Source of the DNA: Acinetobacter oleivorans DR1
GTDB lineage: Bacteria > Pseudomonadota > Gammaproteobacteria > Pseudomonadales > Moraxellaceae
Direction of reading: 5' to 3'
NCBI RefSeq assembly: GCF_000196795.1
Contig: NC_014259.1
Coordinates: forward strand, 62,001 to 126,000
DNA length: 64,000 bases
Below, piece by piece: positions 1 through 8,522 of this stretch. Within the stretch, counting starts at the first letter, position 1. Each line of letters starts with the position of its first letter. The translations under genes were made by a program, and so were the position numbers. Under the pieces are notes generated by a model, which was not told where the DNA came from, searched no databases, and worked only from the letters and a program-made list of their open reading frames with translations.

Positions 1-683
1 AAGCACTGAATTTACTTGATCTGATCGCAAGTACCTTTGAACCAGAAATTGAAAACACGATTACCAATGCGGTGGTGGTGAAAGTTGCTCAGCAAAATAT
101 TGCGCGTTATGACAAATCTGGTGAACAGCATTACGACCTCGTTTCTGCCTTTATTAAATCAATTCGTGGTAGTGATCCAGATGCAACCCTGTATTGGATG
201 GCACGTATGCTCAAAGGCGGAGAAGATCCGGTTTTTATTGCAAGACGTATGCTGATTGCAGCCTCAGAAGACATCGGAAACTCTAACCCTAATGCGCTAT
301 TACTTGCAGGTGAGTGTTTCCGCTCTGTACAAGCGGTGGGGATGCCTGAGGCTCGAATTATTTTGGGCCAAACCGCGGTTTATTTAGCAACGAGTGCAAA
401 GAGTAATAGTACTTATTTAGCGATTAATAAGGCCTTAGAACTTGCTGAAAAAACAGCAAATTTACCTGTGCCTTTGCATTTGAGAAACGCACCAACCAAG
501 CTGATGAAACAGCAAGGCTATGGGATTAATTATCTCTATCCTCACGATTACCCTGAGCACTTTGTGTTGCAAGACTATTTGCCACCTGAGTTAAAGGGAA
601 CCAAACTCTATGAGTCTGCAAGAAACAAGCGTGAGGTTGAAGGTGAGCGCTTACAGCAACGCAGATGGCAGCAGGAACAATAG
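1..683 (+). CDS. rarA: Replication-associated recombination protein RarA (MgsA), C-terminal part
   Basis: The reading frame is open from base 3 and the gene begins before the window, so only about 226 C-terminal residues are seen. They match the C-terminal region of the RarA/MgsA AAA+ ATPase family: the helical stretch with 'RGSDPDATLYWMARML', then 'ARRMLIAASEDIG', and the typical end 'GYGINYLYPHDYPEHFV'. This part forms the oligomerisation domain; the Walker motifs would lie upstream. The family acts at stalled replication forks with SSB and the clamp loader. The gene converges on the next one, with a 1-bp gap between stop codons. Confidence 0.93.
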   Translation, partial: ALNLLDLIASTFEPEIENTITNAVVVKVAQQNIARYDKSGEQHYDLVSAFIKSIRGSDPDATLYWMARMLKGGEDPVFIARRMLIAASEDIGNSNPNALLLAGECFRSVQAVGMPEARIILGQTAVYLATSAKSNSTYLAINKALELAEKTANLPVPLHLRNAPTKLMKQQGYGINYLYPHDYPEHFVLQDYLPPELKGTKLYESARNKREVEGERLQQRRWQQEQ

Positions 684-684
684 T

Positions 685-1533
685 TTATTGATGTTTCTGC
701 TCTAGTTCTTCAGTCACTTGACCATAAATCAGTAGTGTAAATACACCTGTGCCGCCAATAATATTGCCAATAGTGGTGGGGACGAGGAAAGTAAACAGAT
801 AGTCATTAATGGAAGCCTCTCCTTGCCAGACGAGATAGGACATTTCTGTAGAACCCACCACTACATGGGTAAAATCACCCAGTCCTATCAGGTAAGTCAT
901 GAAAAAGATGAGCAGGAACTTATTACTAACTGAGGGTAACATCCAGACCAAGGCAGCAATTAACAGCCCTGACATAATACCTTTGAGCATATTCTGGGTT
1001 GCAGAAAAGGAACCGACATGATGAGCGAGTTCATCCAGTGCTTTGTCAATATCTGGAGTAAACAGGTGAGTAGTTAAGAAAAATAAACTCGCCAAAGCTG
1101 TCCCAATGATATTGCAGAGAATCACAATGCCCCATAAACGGCCCACTGCTCGTAATTTATCGAAGTTAAAGGGTTTGAATAAAGGCACAACAGTGGTGAT
1201 GGTATTCTCGGTAAAGAGTTGCATGTGACCCAAAATAGCGATCAGGAACCCAATGGTATAACCGATATTGGTGATTAAATCGGTCCAAACAGCATCAGCG
1301 GGGAGATAAGAAGCAATAATGGCTTTAAATACAAATGAAAAACTGATGACTAGACCCGCAGCAATTCCTGAAAAGATGAGTGCAGCCGTTGGACGATCCA
1401 GCTCTTCGGCACCATCACGGCGGATAATTTCATAGACCAAACGGGGTGACAGTTTCTCATGTTCTTCAACTGCCATTTTTTCACGCCAGCTTAAGGTTTT
1501 CTCGACCTTTTTTTCCTCTATTTCATGATCCAT
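685..1533 (-). CDS. Formate/nitrite transporter (FNT) family channel, YfdC-like
   Basis: This 282-residue inner membrane protein has a charged N-terminal cytoplasmic tail of about 45 residues followed by six hydrophobic segments. 'GHMQLFTENTITTVVP' corresponds to the FNT family signature in the broken second helix. The long N-terminal tail resembles E. coli YfdC rather than the classical formate channel FocA. The family forms pentameric channels for small monovalent anions such as formate or nitrite. The substrate here is unknown and no formate lyase or nitrite reductase lies nearby. It seems to be transcribed alone. Confidence 0.82.
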   Translation of the reverse strand: MDHEIEEKKVEKTLSWREKMAVEEHEKLSPRLVYEIIRRDGAEELDRPTAALIFSGIAAGLVISFSFVFKAIIASYLPADAVWTDLITNIGYTIGFLIAILGHMQLFTENTITTVVPLFKPFNFDKLRAVGRLWGIVILCNIIGTALASLFFLTTHLFTPDIDKALDELAHHVGSFSATQNMLKGIMSGLLIAALVWMLPSVSNKFLLIFFMTYLIGLGDFTHVVVGSTEMSYLVWQGEASINDYLFTFLVPTTIGNIIGGTGVFTLLIYGQVTEELEQKHQ

Positions 1534-1685
1534 CAGGTTTACTCCTCACTGAATAAATAATTTATATTTCTTATTTTTATTTATTGATAAGGCAGTGCTT
1601 GGGATAAATCCAGTCGATTCCTAACAGCTTTATGTGTCTTTTTATAAATTGAATGTGAAGTTGCAGCAGATCATCAGCAATAAGA

Positions 1686-1889
1686 TTAAAGAAATGTATA
1701 AGCCCTTAACGTACGGATCAGTGCCATATAGTCACCTTGGGAGGCTTTAGAAATAACAGATTCGACTTCTGCCTGACTCCAGCCTTGTTTTAAGGCGGAA
1801 TTGCTAAAGTTAGTTAATAAGACCAAAGGATTTTCACCAAAAAGGATTGGATGATTCGTTAATCTCTTTTCAAGCTTAGATATTTCCAT
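1686..1889 (-). CDS. Small conserved-type protein, 67 aa
   Basis: I do not know a function for this 67-residue soluble protein. Its second half ('QGWSQAEVESVISKASQGDY') has the look of a family of short gammaproteobacterial proteins that combine a 'GW..EEV..V...A..GDY..L' core with two predicted helices. It has no signal peptide or membrane segment. The coding frame reads cleanly from an ATG to a stop and the protein is rich in helix-forming residues. A 16-bp palindrome lies about 105 bp upstream and could control it. Confidence 0.6.
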   Translation of the reverse strand: MEISKLEKRLTNHPILFGENPLVLLTNFSNSALKQGWSQAEVESVISKASQGDYMALIRTLRAYTFL

Positions 1890-1991
1890 AGCTTTACCCT
1901 AGTTTTGAAATTTAATTATTGTGAAGTGCTTAATGTTTTTTTAGATTTTAGTGTTTTAAATTGAGTTTGTGCAAGTGCTAATTTACTTTAA

Positions 1992-2007
1992 TAGACAAAT
2001 CTGTCTA
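1992..2007. promoter_or_regulatory. Palindrome TAGACA-N4-TGTCTA, possible TetR-type operator
   Basis: A perfect 6+6 inverted repeat with a 4-bp spacer lies in the spacer upstream of the 67-aa gene and behind the purC terminator. Its form is that of operators bound by TetR-family repressors such as NemR (TAGACC-N4-GGTCTA in E. coli). No TetR gene is adjacent, so the binding protein is unknown. Confidence 0.4.
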
Positions 2008-2035
2008 CTTTTTGCTATCTCAAGTAATTAAATAT

Positions 2036-2064
2036 AAAAAAACCGGGCTAAAGCCCGGTTTTTC
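2036..2064 (-). terminator. Rho-independent terminator of purC
   Basis: AACCGGGCT pairs with AGCCCGGTT as a 9-bp GC-rich stem with a 2-nt loop. It is followed on the minus strand by an uninterrupted U tract, 16 bp after the purC stop codon. A T tract on the other side makes it potentially bidirectional. Confidence 0.9.
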
Positions 2065-2079
2065 ATGAAGTTTGAACGA

Positions 2080-2799
2080 TTAGAGAGCAGATAAATCTAC
2101 GCCTAAACGAGCAGCAACTTCTTCATAAGCTTCAACAACACCGCCTAAACCTTGACGGAAACGGTCTTTGTCGAGTTTTTTCTTAGAGTCTTTATCCCAT
2201 AGACGGCAGCCGTCTGGAGAGAATTCATCACCAAGCACGATACGGTCATGGAAAACACCGAATTCAAGCTTGAAGTCCACCAAGATCATGTTGCCTTCAG
2301 CAAATAATGCTTTTAATACATCGTTTACTTGGTAAGTTAACACTTTCATTTGTTCTAATTGTTCAGCAGTCGCCCAACCTAAAGCAATCGCTTGAGATTC
2401 GTTAACCATTGGGTCGCCTAGACCGTCATCTTTATAGAACAATTCAAATGTAGGAGGAGTTAACTCTTTACCTTCTTCTACACCTAAGCGACGGCATAGA
2501 GAACCAGCTGCGTAGTTACGAATTACACATTCAACAGGAATCATTTGAAGTTTTTTAACAAGCACTTCAGTTGGAGAAAGCAATTTTTCAAAATGCGTTT
2601 CAATACCCGCAGCAGCAAGTTTTTCCATGATGAAGGCGTTAAAAAGGTTGTTCACCTTGCCTTTACGATCTAGTTGTTCGATTTTTTCGCCGTTGAACGC
2701 AGAGGCATCATCACGAAAGACTAAAATCAGATGGTCGGCATTGTCTGTTTCATATACAGATTTTGCTTTACCAGTATAGAGCAAGGTTTGTTTTAACAT
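2080..2799 (-). CDS. purC: Phosphoribosylaminoimidazole-succinocarboxamide synthase (SAICAR synthetase)
   Basis: PurC joins CAIR and aspartate with ATP hydrolysis to form SAICAR in purine synthesis, in the cytoplasm. The 239-residue length is the normal bacterial monofunctional size. Family motifs are present: the N-terminal nucleotide loop 'YTGKAKSVYETD', the substrate segment 'ECVIRNYAAGSL', 'LVDFKLEFG' and 'LGDEFSPDGCRLWD'. It lies downstream of dapA and bamC on the same strand. A hairpin after bamC suggests partial separation from them, and a terminator follows the gene. Confidence 0.98.
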   Translation of the reverse strand: MLKQTLLYTGKAKSVYETDNADHLILVFRDDASAFNGEKIEQLDRKGKVNNLFNAFIMEKLAAAGIETHFEKLLSPTEVLVKKLQMIPVECVIRNYAAGSLCRRLGVEEGKELTPPTFELFYKDDGLGDPMVNESQAIALGWATAEQLEQMKVLTYQVNDVLKALFAEGNMILVDFKLEFGVFHDRIVLGDEFSPDGCRLWDKDSKKKLDKDRFRQGLGGVVEAYEEVAARLGVDLSAL

Positions 2800-2810
2800 G
2801 AGGGAACCTT

Positions 2811-2840
2811 TTAAAAAAAATGCCTAGTAAACGACTAGGC
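2811..2840 (-). terminator. Terminator overlapping the end of bamC
   Basis: GCCTAGT and ACTAGGC form a 7-bp stem with a 5-nt loop, followed on the minus strand by a long U run. The bamC stop codon lies inside the stem. It would lower read-through from dapA-bamC into purC. Confidence 0.75.
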
Positions 2841-3443
2841 TGGCCAATTTTGGTAAATCTGGTTTAACACTTCAGCAGCCACATCTGGGCTTGCAAAAGT
2901 GTTGTCTACATTAAATAGAGCAAGGGTATGACTTGAACCTACACCAGTAAGTTTAAGCACATAAGTATTGTCATTTACTTTAATCGTCGCCTGATTACTG
3001 CCTTGAGCGATGATGTTGTAATTTAAAGTACTTAATGTCGCTTTGGTGTATTGCCAGATCTCAGTCGTATTCCCATCAACTTTTAATAATGGGTTTTTAT
3101 TACCGTCGGTCACAAGCTGAGGACGTCCAAGCGCAGTTGTCGTTTGAGCAGATGCATCTGCTGTTGCATTGTTACCTTGAGTTTGTTCAGGGCGTGGCAA
3201 TGCAAAACGGTTACCGCGCTGGTTTTCAAACTTCGGCGCGTGCTCGATAGCGAGCTGGTCAACAGTTGGTGCAGGATACAAAGGTGTCGCTGGTCGTACA
3301 GTTGCATCGGCAGGATACTCAAGCGGGGCAAGTTGCTTGGCATTTTTATAATCTAAAGAGTGATTATTAATTGCGAAGCGACCACAACCAGCTAAACTTA
3401 AGGCTGAAACTGCAAGGACTAAACCAAGACGTAATTGCATCAT
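2835..3443 (-). CDS. bamC: BamC-like outer membrane assembly lipoprotein, short form
   Basis: This is a 202-residue lipoprotein with an N-terminal signal peptide and the lipobox 'LSLAGC', so Cys20 should be lipidated. The call rests on its place between dapA and purC, where bamC (nlpB) sits in many gammaproteobacteria, and on a BamC-like unstructured N-terminal region followed by one helix-grip-like domain ('TEIWQYTKATLSTLNYNIIA'). BamC is an accessory part of the outer membrane beta-barrel assembly complex. E. coli BamC has about 344 residues and two helix-grip domains; this one has room for only one. Confidence 0.75.
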   Translation of the reverse strand: MMQLRLGLVLAVSALSLAGCGRFAINNHSLDYKNAKQLAPLEYPADATVRPATPLYPAPTVDQLAIEHAPKFENQRGNRFALPRPEQTQGNNATADASAQTTTALGRPQLVTDGNKNPLLKVDGNTTEIWQYTKATLSTLNYNIIAQGSNQATIKVNDNTYVLKLTGVGSSHTLALFNVDNTFASPDVAAEVLNQIYQNWPA

Positions 3444-3455
3444 AAATTGCTCTTA

Positions 3456-4349
3456 TTAAATAATTCCCGCATCTTTTAAGGCATTGCGGAGAGGTTCGCG
3501 ATATTGCTCAGCGAGAGGAGTGAGTGGTAAACGAATACCAGTATCAATCAGTCCCATCTCATGTAGTGCCCATTTCACAGGAATTGGGTTTGATTCGCAA
3601 AATAGAATATTGTGTAAATTTGCAATCTTATTGTTAATCGTCTTCGCTTGTTGTTCATCTTTAGCAATCGCAACAGCGCATACTTCACTCATTGCTTTAG
3701 GTGCAACATTTGCAGTAACTGAAATATTACCGTCAGCGCCAAGAAGCATGAGTTCCCAAGCAGTTTCGTCGTCACCTGAGTAGACAGCCATCTTGCCATT
3801 TAAAGCTTCGATTAATGCTTTACCACGAGGTACATCACCTGTTGCATCTTTAATACCAACAATATTAGGGATCTCTGCTAAACGTACAGCTGTGTCGTTT
3901 GCAAGATCTACACCAGTACGACCCGGTACATTATAAAGAATAAGAGGGAGTTCTACGGCTTCAGCAATCGCTTTATAGTGTTGGAATAGGCCTTCTTGAG
4001 TTGGCTTGTTATAGTACGGCGTCACAAGTAAAGCTGCATCCGCGCCAAGATCTTTCGCAGCTTTAGTTAATTCGATTGCTTCACGGGTTGAGTTTGCACC
4101 AGTACCGGCAATAATTGGAATACGTTTATTGGCTACACGAATAATTTCTTTAATAACCTGTGTGTGCTCTTCCATGCTCAATGTTGAGGCTTCGCCGGTT
4201 GTACCGACGGCTACAATACTGTTTGTACCTTGTTCTATGTGCCACTCAACCAGCTTCTCAAGACCCTTCCAATCTACACCGCCGTCTTTCAACATTGGTG
4301 TGACGATTGCGACGATTGAGCCTTGAATGGTCTGTGCTTGCTGAGTCAT
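3456..4349 (-). CDS. dapA: 4-hydroxy-tetrahydrodipicolinate synthase
   Basis: DapA condenses pyruvate with aspartate semialdehyde at the first committed step of lysine and diaminopimelate synthesis. The 297-residue TIM-barrel protein shows the family landmarks 'GTTGEASTLSMEEH', the catalytic tyrosine in 'LYNVPGRTG', and the Schiff-base lysine in 'GIKDATGD'. An AGGA-type ribosome binding site precedes the ATG. bamC follows after 12 bp, so the two are probably co-transcribed. Confidence 0.98.
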   Translation of the reverse strand: MTQQAQTIQGSIVAIVTPMLKDGGVDWKGLEKLVEWHIEQGTNSIVAVGTTGEASTLSMEEHTQVIKEIIRVANKRIPIIAGTGANSTREAIELTKAAKDLGADAALLVTPYYNKPTQEGLFQHYKAIAEAVELPLILYNVPGRTGVDLANDTAVRLAEIPNIVGIKDATGDVPRGKALIEALNGKMAVYSGDDETAWELMLLGADGNISVTANVAPKAMSEVCAVAIAKDEQQAKTINNKIANLHNILFCESNPIPVKWALHEMGLIDTGIRLPLTPLAEQYREPLRNALKDAGII

Positions 4350-4678
4350 TTTTAAAAATATCCTATTTATCCATCCGAATCTGAGGTAAGAAAAACAAAA
4401 TGTGGGATGGTTGCAGTATTTTGATTGTCCAGTTCTAACAATAACAGATTGTTGAATGACAATTATGCAAATTATGACTGATCAGACGCATAAGAACAAT
4501 ACGCCTAACGGATAATCGCGAGGTAAACTTGAGGAAAAGATAGGATGTTTTCATTATTGTCAGCTGAGAGAGGCCAGTAAATATAACAATAGAGCCTGAT
4601 TCGACTGGACTTTACTTAATATGTACTTTTTTTATGGCAAGATAGAATGCAATTTTCCCGGTTGGGATTGAAGATTAC
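4350..4678. other. Divergent spacer between dapA and pncA
   Basis: These 329 bp must hold the promoters for the leftward dapA transcript and the rightward pncA transcript. A short inverted repeat (AACAAT-N5-ATTGTT) lies near 4438-4454. I see no coding region, riboswitch or terminator. Confidence 0.5.
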
Positions 4679-5323
4679 ATGAATATGAATAAACAACCAC
4701 AAAATGCGGTTTTAATCGTAGTTGATGTGCAAAATGGTTTTACACCGGGTGGAAATTTAGCAGTTGCCGATGCCGATACAATTATTCCAACGATTAACCA
4801 ACTTGCTGATTGTTTTGAAAATGTTGTTTTGACACAAGATTGGCATCCCGATAATCATATATCTTTTGCACAAAACCATTCGGGTAAGCAGCCATTTGAA
4901 ACCATTGAACTCGACTATGGGCCACAAGTGCTTTGGCCTAAGCATTGTGTACAGGGTACTCACGATGCCGAATTTCATCCGAGTTTAAATATTCCGACCG
5001 CTCAACTGATTATTCGAAAAGGTTTTCATGCTCATATTGATAGCTACTCGGCTTTTATGGAAGCAGACCATGCCACAATGACGGGTTTAACGGGTTACTT
5101 AAAAGAACGCGGTATTGATACGGTTTATGTGGTCGGAATTGCCACGGACTTTTGTGTGGCATGGACTGCCTTAGATGCAGTGAAACAAGGTTTTAAAACT
5201 TTAGTGATTGAAGATGCTTGTAAAGCTATTGATCTGGATGGCTCGTTAGAACACGCTTGGCAAACCATGCAGCAACAAGAAGTAGTCCGTATTCAATCGA
5301 CTGATCTGTTGAGTGGGCGCTAA
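4679..5323 (+). CDS. pncA: Nicotinamidase / pyrazinamidase
   Basis: PncA hydrolyses nicotinamide to nicotinate and ammonia in the NAD salvage pathway. The 214-residue protein has the full isochorismatase-fold catalytic set: Asp16 in 'VVDVQNGF', Lys114 in 'IRKGFHAH' and Cys159 in 'GIATDFCVAWTA'. The metal site is Asp54/His56/His60 in 'QDWHPDNHISF'. pncB, the next salvage enzyme, is in this window but far away (45.9 kb). A BASS transporter follows after 40 bp and may be co-transcribed. Confidence 0.97.
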   Translation: MNMNKQPQNAVLIVVDVQNGFTPGGNLAVADADTIIPTINQLADCFENVVLTQDWHPDNHISFAQNHSGKQPFETIELDYGPQVLWPKHCVQGTHDAEFHPSLNIPTAQLIIRKGFHAHIDSYSAFMEADHATMTGLTGYLKERGIDTVYVVGIATDFCVAWTALDAVKQGFKTLVIEDACKAIDLDGSLEHAWQTMQQQEVVRIQSTDLLSGR

Positions 5324-5363
5324 GTCTATTGGTCTAGTATTTTAATTTTTAGGGATAGAAAGT

Positions 5364-6302
5364 ATGTCTGCATTACTGCGCTTTACCCAATTTATTCAGA
5401 AAACTTTTGCCCTATGGGTTATTGTTTTTGCAGCACTAGCGCTATGGCAGCCTGAATTTTTTGTTTGGCTTAAAGCTTACATTCCATGGATTTTGGGCAT
5501 TATTATGCTCGGCATGGGAATGACCATGACGGTAGACGACTTCAAAGGTGTATTGCAAAGTCCTAAAGCTGTGTTGATTGGGGTAGTTGCCCAGTTTGTG
5601 GTGATGCCCGGTTTAGCATATGTTCTATGTAAATTATTTAACTTACCGCCTGAAATCGCTGTAGGTGTGATTTTAGTGGGGTGCTGTCCCGGTGGAACGG
5701 CTTCCAACGTGATTACCTACATGGCCAAAGGCAATGTGGCTTTATCGGTGGCTTGTACATCAGTATCAACGCTTTTAGCACCAGTATTAACGCCAGCGAT
5801 TTTTTATTTACTTGCTAGCCAATGGTTAAAGATCGATGCAGCTTCGATGTTTATTTCGATTTTGCAGGTAGTGTTGCTTCCTATTGTTGTTGGTCTGATT
5901 TTAAGAACATGGCTTAAACGTCAAGTCGAATCCTATATTCAGGTCATGCCATTAGTTTCAGTGATTGCAATTGTAGCGATTGTGGCAGCCATTATTGGCG
6001 GTAGTAAAGCGGCTATTTTACAGTCGGGTTTGCTTATTTTGGCGGTAGTGATATTACATAATGGATTTGGATATTTATTAGGTTTTACCGCAGCGCGATT
6101 CTTTAAATTGCCTTATGCAGACAGTAAAGCAATTGCGGTAGAAGTAGGGATGCAAAACTCAGGTTTAGGTGTTGCGCTCGCAGCAGTACATTTTGCGGCA
6201 TCTCCAATTACAGCTGTACCAAGCGCGATTTTCAGTCTTTGGCACAATATTTCTGGTCCTGCACTTGCGACTTATTGGGCAAGTAAACACAAACAAGAAT
6301 AA
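5364..6302 (+). CDS. BASS-family (bile acid:sodium symporter) transporter
   Basis: This 312-residue integral membrane protein has about nine to ten hydrophobic segments. The signature 'GCCPGGTASNVITYMAKGN' matches the crossover region of the BASS family, which couples uptake of organic acids to sodium. Bacterial members include the pantoate/ketopantoate carrier PanS, so a vitamin precursor or other organic acid is a likely substrate; bile acid uptake is not implied. The position 40 bp after pncA suggests a shared transcript, and a strong terminator follows. Confidence 0.85.
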   Translation: MSALLRFTQFIQKTFALWVIVFAALALWQPEFFVWLKAYIPWILGIIMLGMGMTMTVDDFKGVLQSPKAVLIGVVAQFVVMPGLAYVLCKLFNLPPEIAVGVILVGCCPGGTASNVITYMAKGNVALSVACTSVSTLLAPVLTPAIFYLLASQWLKIDAASMFISILQVVLLPIVVGLILRTWLKRQVESYIQVMPLVSVIAIVAIVAAIIGGSKAAILQSGLLILAVVILHNGFGYLLGFTAARFFKLPYADSKAIAVEVGMQNSGLGVALAAVHFAASPITAVPSAIFSLWHNISGPALATYWASKHKQE

Positions 6303-6326
6303 CTTTATAAACAACATACATTACAA

Positions 6327-6358
6327 AAGAAGGCCAAACGAATAGTTTGGCCTTTTTA
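6327..6358 (+). terminator. Terminator after the BASS transporter gene
   Basis: AGGCCAAAC and GTTTGGCCT form a 9-bp stem with a 5-nt loop, followed by TTTTT. It closes the pncA-BASS unit. Confidence 0.88.
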
Positions 6359-6478
6359 TTTAAAGCATATTTTGCGGGAGCTGAATTTAGAACTGGTATG
6401 TCTTTTGCTTTGGATTGATGCACTAAAAATAACGTGAATATGAGTATAAATCGCAAAGAAAAATAAGGTATTTCCTAG

Positions 6479-7822
6479 ATGAACCAGATTTTTAAATTAT
6501 TTATTCCCATGCTCTCAAGCAATTTAATTCTAGTTTTAAGTGGATTGATTGATATTGCTTATGTAGGGCATTTTAGTAATGACCATGTCGCCGCATTATC
6601 GGTGACCTTATCTTTATATACAGTGATTTATGTCATTGGGATGGGTATTCTGCAAGGTGTGATCCTCAAGCTCTCGGAAGCTTATGGTTGCCATGACATA
6701 CCCCATATTCGTCAAATTTTTATTCAAGGCATTTGGCTGATGTTATGTTCAGCATTGGTGAGTATTGGCTTGCTTTACTTGTTCCGCGATTTACCAAAAT
6801 TGTTCGGCGCATCTGAACATGTCGTTTCAATTACTAAAAACTGTATGTGGGCTTTGGTATTTATTTTACCTGCGCATTTACTAATGCGTTTATTTACAGC
6901 TTTGTCCCAAGTCACTGAAAATGCGCATAAGGTTTTACTATCAGATAGCATTTTCTTCATTCTTAAAATTATTTTGTCCTATCTTTTGATTTATGGTGTC
7001 GCTTCATTTTCAATTCCGCCACTCGGTGCGATAGGGGCTTTGTTAGCCACTCTCATTGTACGCTGGTTTATGTTGGCTGTTTATTACCTGTTTTTCTTGG
7101 AGAAAGGATACATCTTCATTGAACATCCAGAACGTTCGGTTGAGGATAGCCGACAAAGTCTGCGGATGATTTTAAAAATAGGTATCCCGACAGCAATCAT
7201 GGCGTTGATGGACGTCGTTGCATTTTGTTCGGTTGCTATTCTGATTTTACCTTTTGGGAGTGTGGTGTCAGCAGCCCATCAAATTGTCGCGAGTACTGGC
7301 GGCTTCATGTTTATTTTTCCTTCATCAATTGCCTCGGCTTATAGCATTTTGGTGTCACGATCTATGGGCAGCGGCAACATGGAAGAAGCAGATAAAATTG
7401 CCAGACAAAGTATATGGGTAATTATGGCAGTGAGTGGCAGTCTGTCTCTGTGTTTATGGTTGGAACGGGATTTAATTGTCACGTTCTATTCAGACGATTT
7501 GGCCGTACAAATTTTGGCTGCATCACTGTTGTTGATTGTTTGTCTGTCTCACTTTCTAGATGGTTTAATGACGTTATTGACCTCTTTGTTACGCTGTTGG
7601 GATGTGTCGATTTTACCTATGCTAATTTTCTTGGTCGTTGTGCTGGGTTGCGGATTGGGTGGTGGTTGGTGGGTGGCCTATAAAGGGTTGCATTGGCAGG
7701 ATATCTCGATTTCTGCGATGGGAATTTATGGTTTTTGGTGGATGGCCGCTCTGAGTTATTTAGTAGCTTGTGTATTGAGTGCCTTTTGTTTTCATTTTAG
7801 AAAGCAATTAAGAGGGTTTTGA
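6479..7822 (+). CDS. MATE-family efflux transporter
   Basis: This 447-residue protein has twelve predicted membrane helices and begins 'MNQIFKLFIPMLSSNLILV', followed by 'GLIDIAYVGHFS', a usual MATE start. Two halves of six helices are visible. MATE proteins export cationic drugs or metabolites in exchange for H+ or Na+. It lacks enough family-specific sequence for me to call it AbeM or DinF. A second MATE gene of a different subtype is at 58.0 kb. It converges on the DUF523 gene with only 15 bp between. Confidence 0.88.
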   Translation: MNQIFKLFIPMLSSNLILVLSGLIDIAYVGHFSNDHVAALSVTLSLYTVIYVIGMGILQGVILKLSEAYGCHDIPHIRQIFIQGIWLMLCSALVSIGLLYLFRDLPKLFGASEHVVSITKNCMWALVFILPAHLLMRLFTALSQVTENAHKVLLSDSIFFILKIILSYLLIYGVASFSIPPLGAIGALLATLIVRWFMLAVYYLFFLEKGYIFIEHPERSVEDSRQSLRMILKIGIPTAIMALMDVVAFCSVAILILPFGSVVSAAHQIVASTGGFMFIFPSSIASAYSILVSRSMGSGNMEEADKIARQSIWVIMAVSGSLSLCLWLERDLIVTFYSDDLAVQILAASLLLIVCLSHFLDGLMTLLTSLLRCWDVSILPMLIFLVVVLGCGLGGGWWVAYKGLHWQDISISAMGIYGFWWMAALSYLVACVLSAFCFHFRKQLRGF

Positions 7823-7837
7823 TTGAGCAGACAACCA

Positions 7838-8308
7838 TTAAAGAGAATTGATAGCTAACCAATCTTCAATCTCATTTTCAGAAATTACCTTAAAACCATG
7901 GCGCTGCAATAGTGCTGTGGTAATCCCAGTTCCCACAATTTTTTCTCCTTGAAAAGTCCCATTATAAATTTTTTGACTACCACAAGAAGGGCTATTTTCT
8001 TTTAAGACTACACAGCTTGCTTTTATTTGCTGTGCAATTTCTAAAGTCCGGTGTGCACCTTTTAAATATAACGCTGTTACATCTAAACCAGATGAATCGG
8101 TAATTTTTGCTTTGCCATCAAGTACATCTTGACCTATTCCGCCCACAATTTCTGCGGGTAAGCGAGGAGTAGTAAAACCGCCTAATAACTCTGGGCATAA
8201 TGATTGGGCTTTTTTATTAAGTAATAGTTGCTTCAGTAAAGTATTTGGACAAGATTTACCATCATATCGAACAGGTTCACCAGTTAAACAGGCGCTGACT
8301 AAGATCAT
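7838..8308 (-). CDS. DUF523 family protein
   Basis: This 156-residue protein matches the DUF523 (YbbK-like) family from end to end: N-terminal 'MILVSACLTGEPVRYDG', then 'CPELLGGFTTPRLPAE', then 'LKENSPSCGSQKIYNG' and 'GTGITTALLQRHGF'. Conserved cysteines lie at residue 7, in the 'CPE' segment and in 'SPSCG'; they could bind a metal or take part in redox or sulfur chemistry. The family has no firmly established function that I know. It is transcribed alone, away from the hpd control region. Confidence 0.88.
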   Translation of the reverse strand: MILVSACLTGEPVRYDGKSCPNTLLKQLLLNKKAQSLCPELLGGFTTPRLPAEIVGGIGQDVLDGKAKITDSSGLDVTALYLKGAHRTLEIAQQIKASCVVLKENSPSCGSQKIYNGTFQGEKIVGTGITTALLQRHGFKVISENEIEDWLAINSL

Positions 8309-8412
8309 AAGTTTTCCTAAATCAAATGGATGGTAGGGCTTATTGTAGAAATCATAAACAAAATTTGAAAACTGACCATTAATTTTAAAATTACTTCATT
8401 TAATATTACTAA

Positions 8413-8451
8413 AATTATGCAATTCATAATTAAGTTATGTATTGCATAATT
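8413..8451. promoter_or_regulatory. Tandem operators upstream of hpd, probably for the IclR-type regulator
   Basis: Two copies of AATTATG-N5-CATAATT stand exactly 20 bp apart. The site at 8413-8431 has perfect 7-bp arms, and the one at 8433-8451 has one mismatch (AGTTATG). The same pair with the same 20-bp step recurs at 13688-13726 in front of fahA. Shared sites at both ends of the tyrosine genes, with an IclR regulator gene between, suggest that it is the binding protein. Confidence 0.7.
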
Positions 8452-8492
8452 TAATTGTTTTTAGTAGCATCTAATTCAAGGTAAATGGCCAA

Positions 8493-8522
8493 TGGAGATC
8501 CAACAAGGATGTTGGTCTCCAT
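8493..8522 (+). promoter_or_regulatory. Hairpin in the hpd leader
   Basis: TGGAGA plus CCAAC pairs with GTTGG plus TCTCCA, giving an 11-bp stem with one bulged T and a 6-nt loop. It lies about 40 bp downstream of the operators, so it would be in the 5' end of an hpd transcript. No U run follows, so it is more likely a leader structure than a terminator. Confidence 0.45.
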
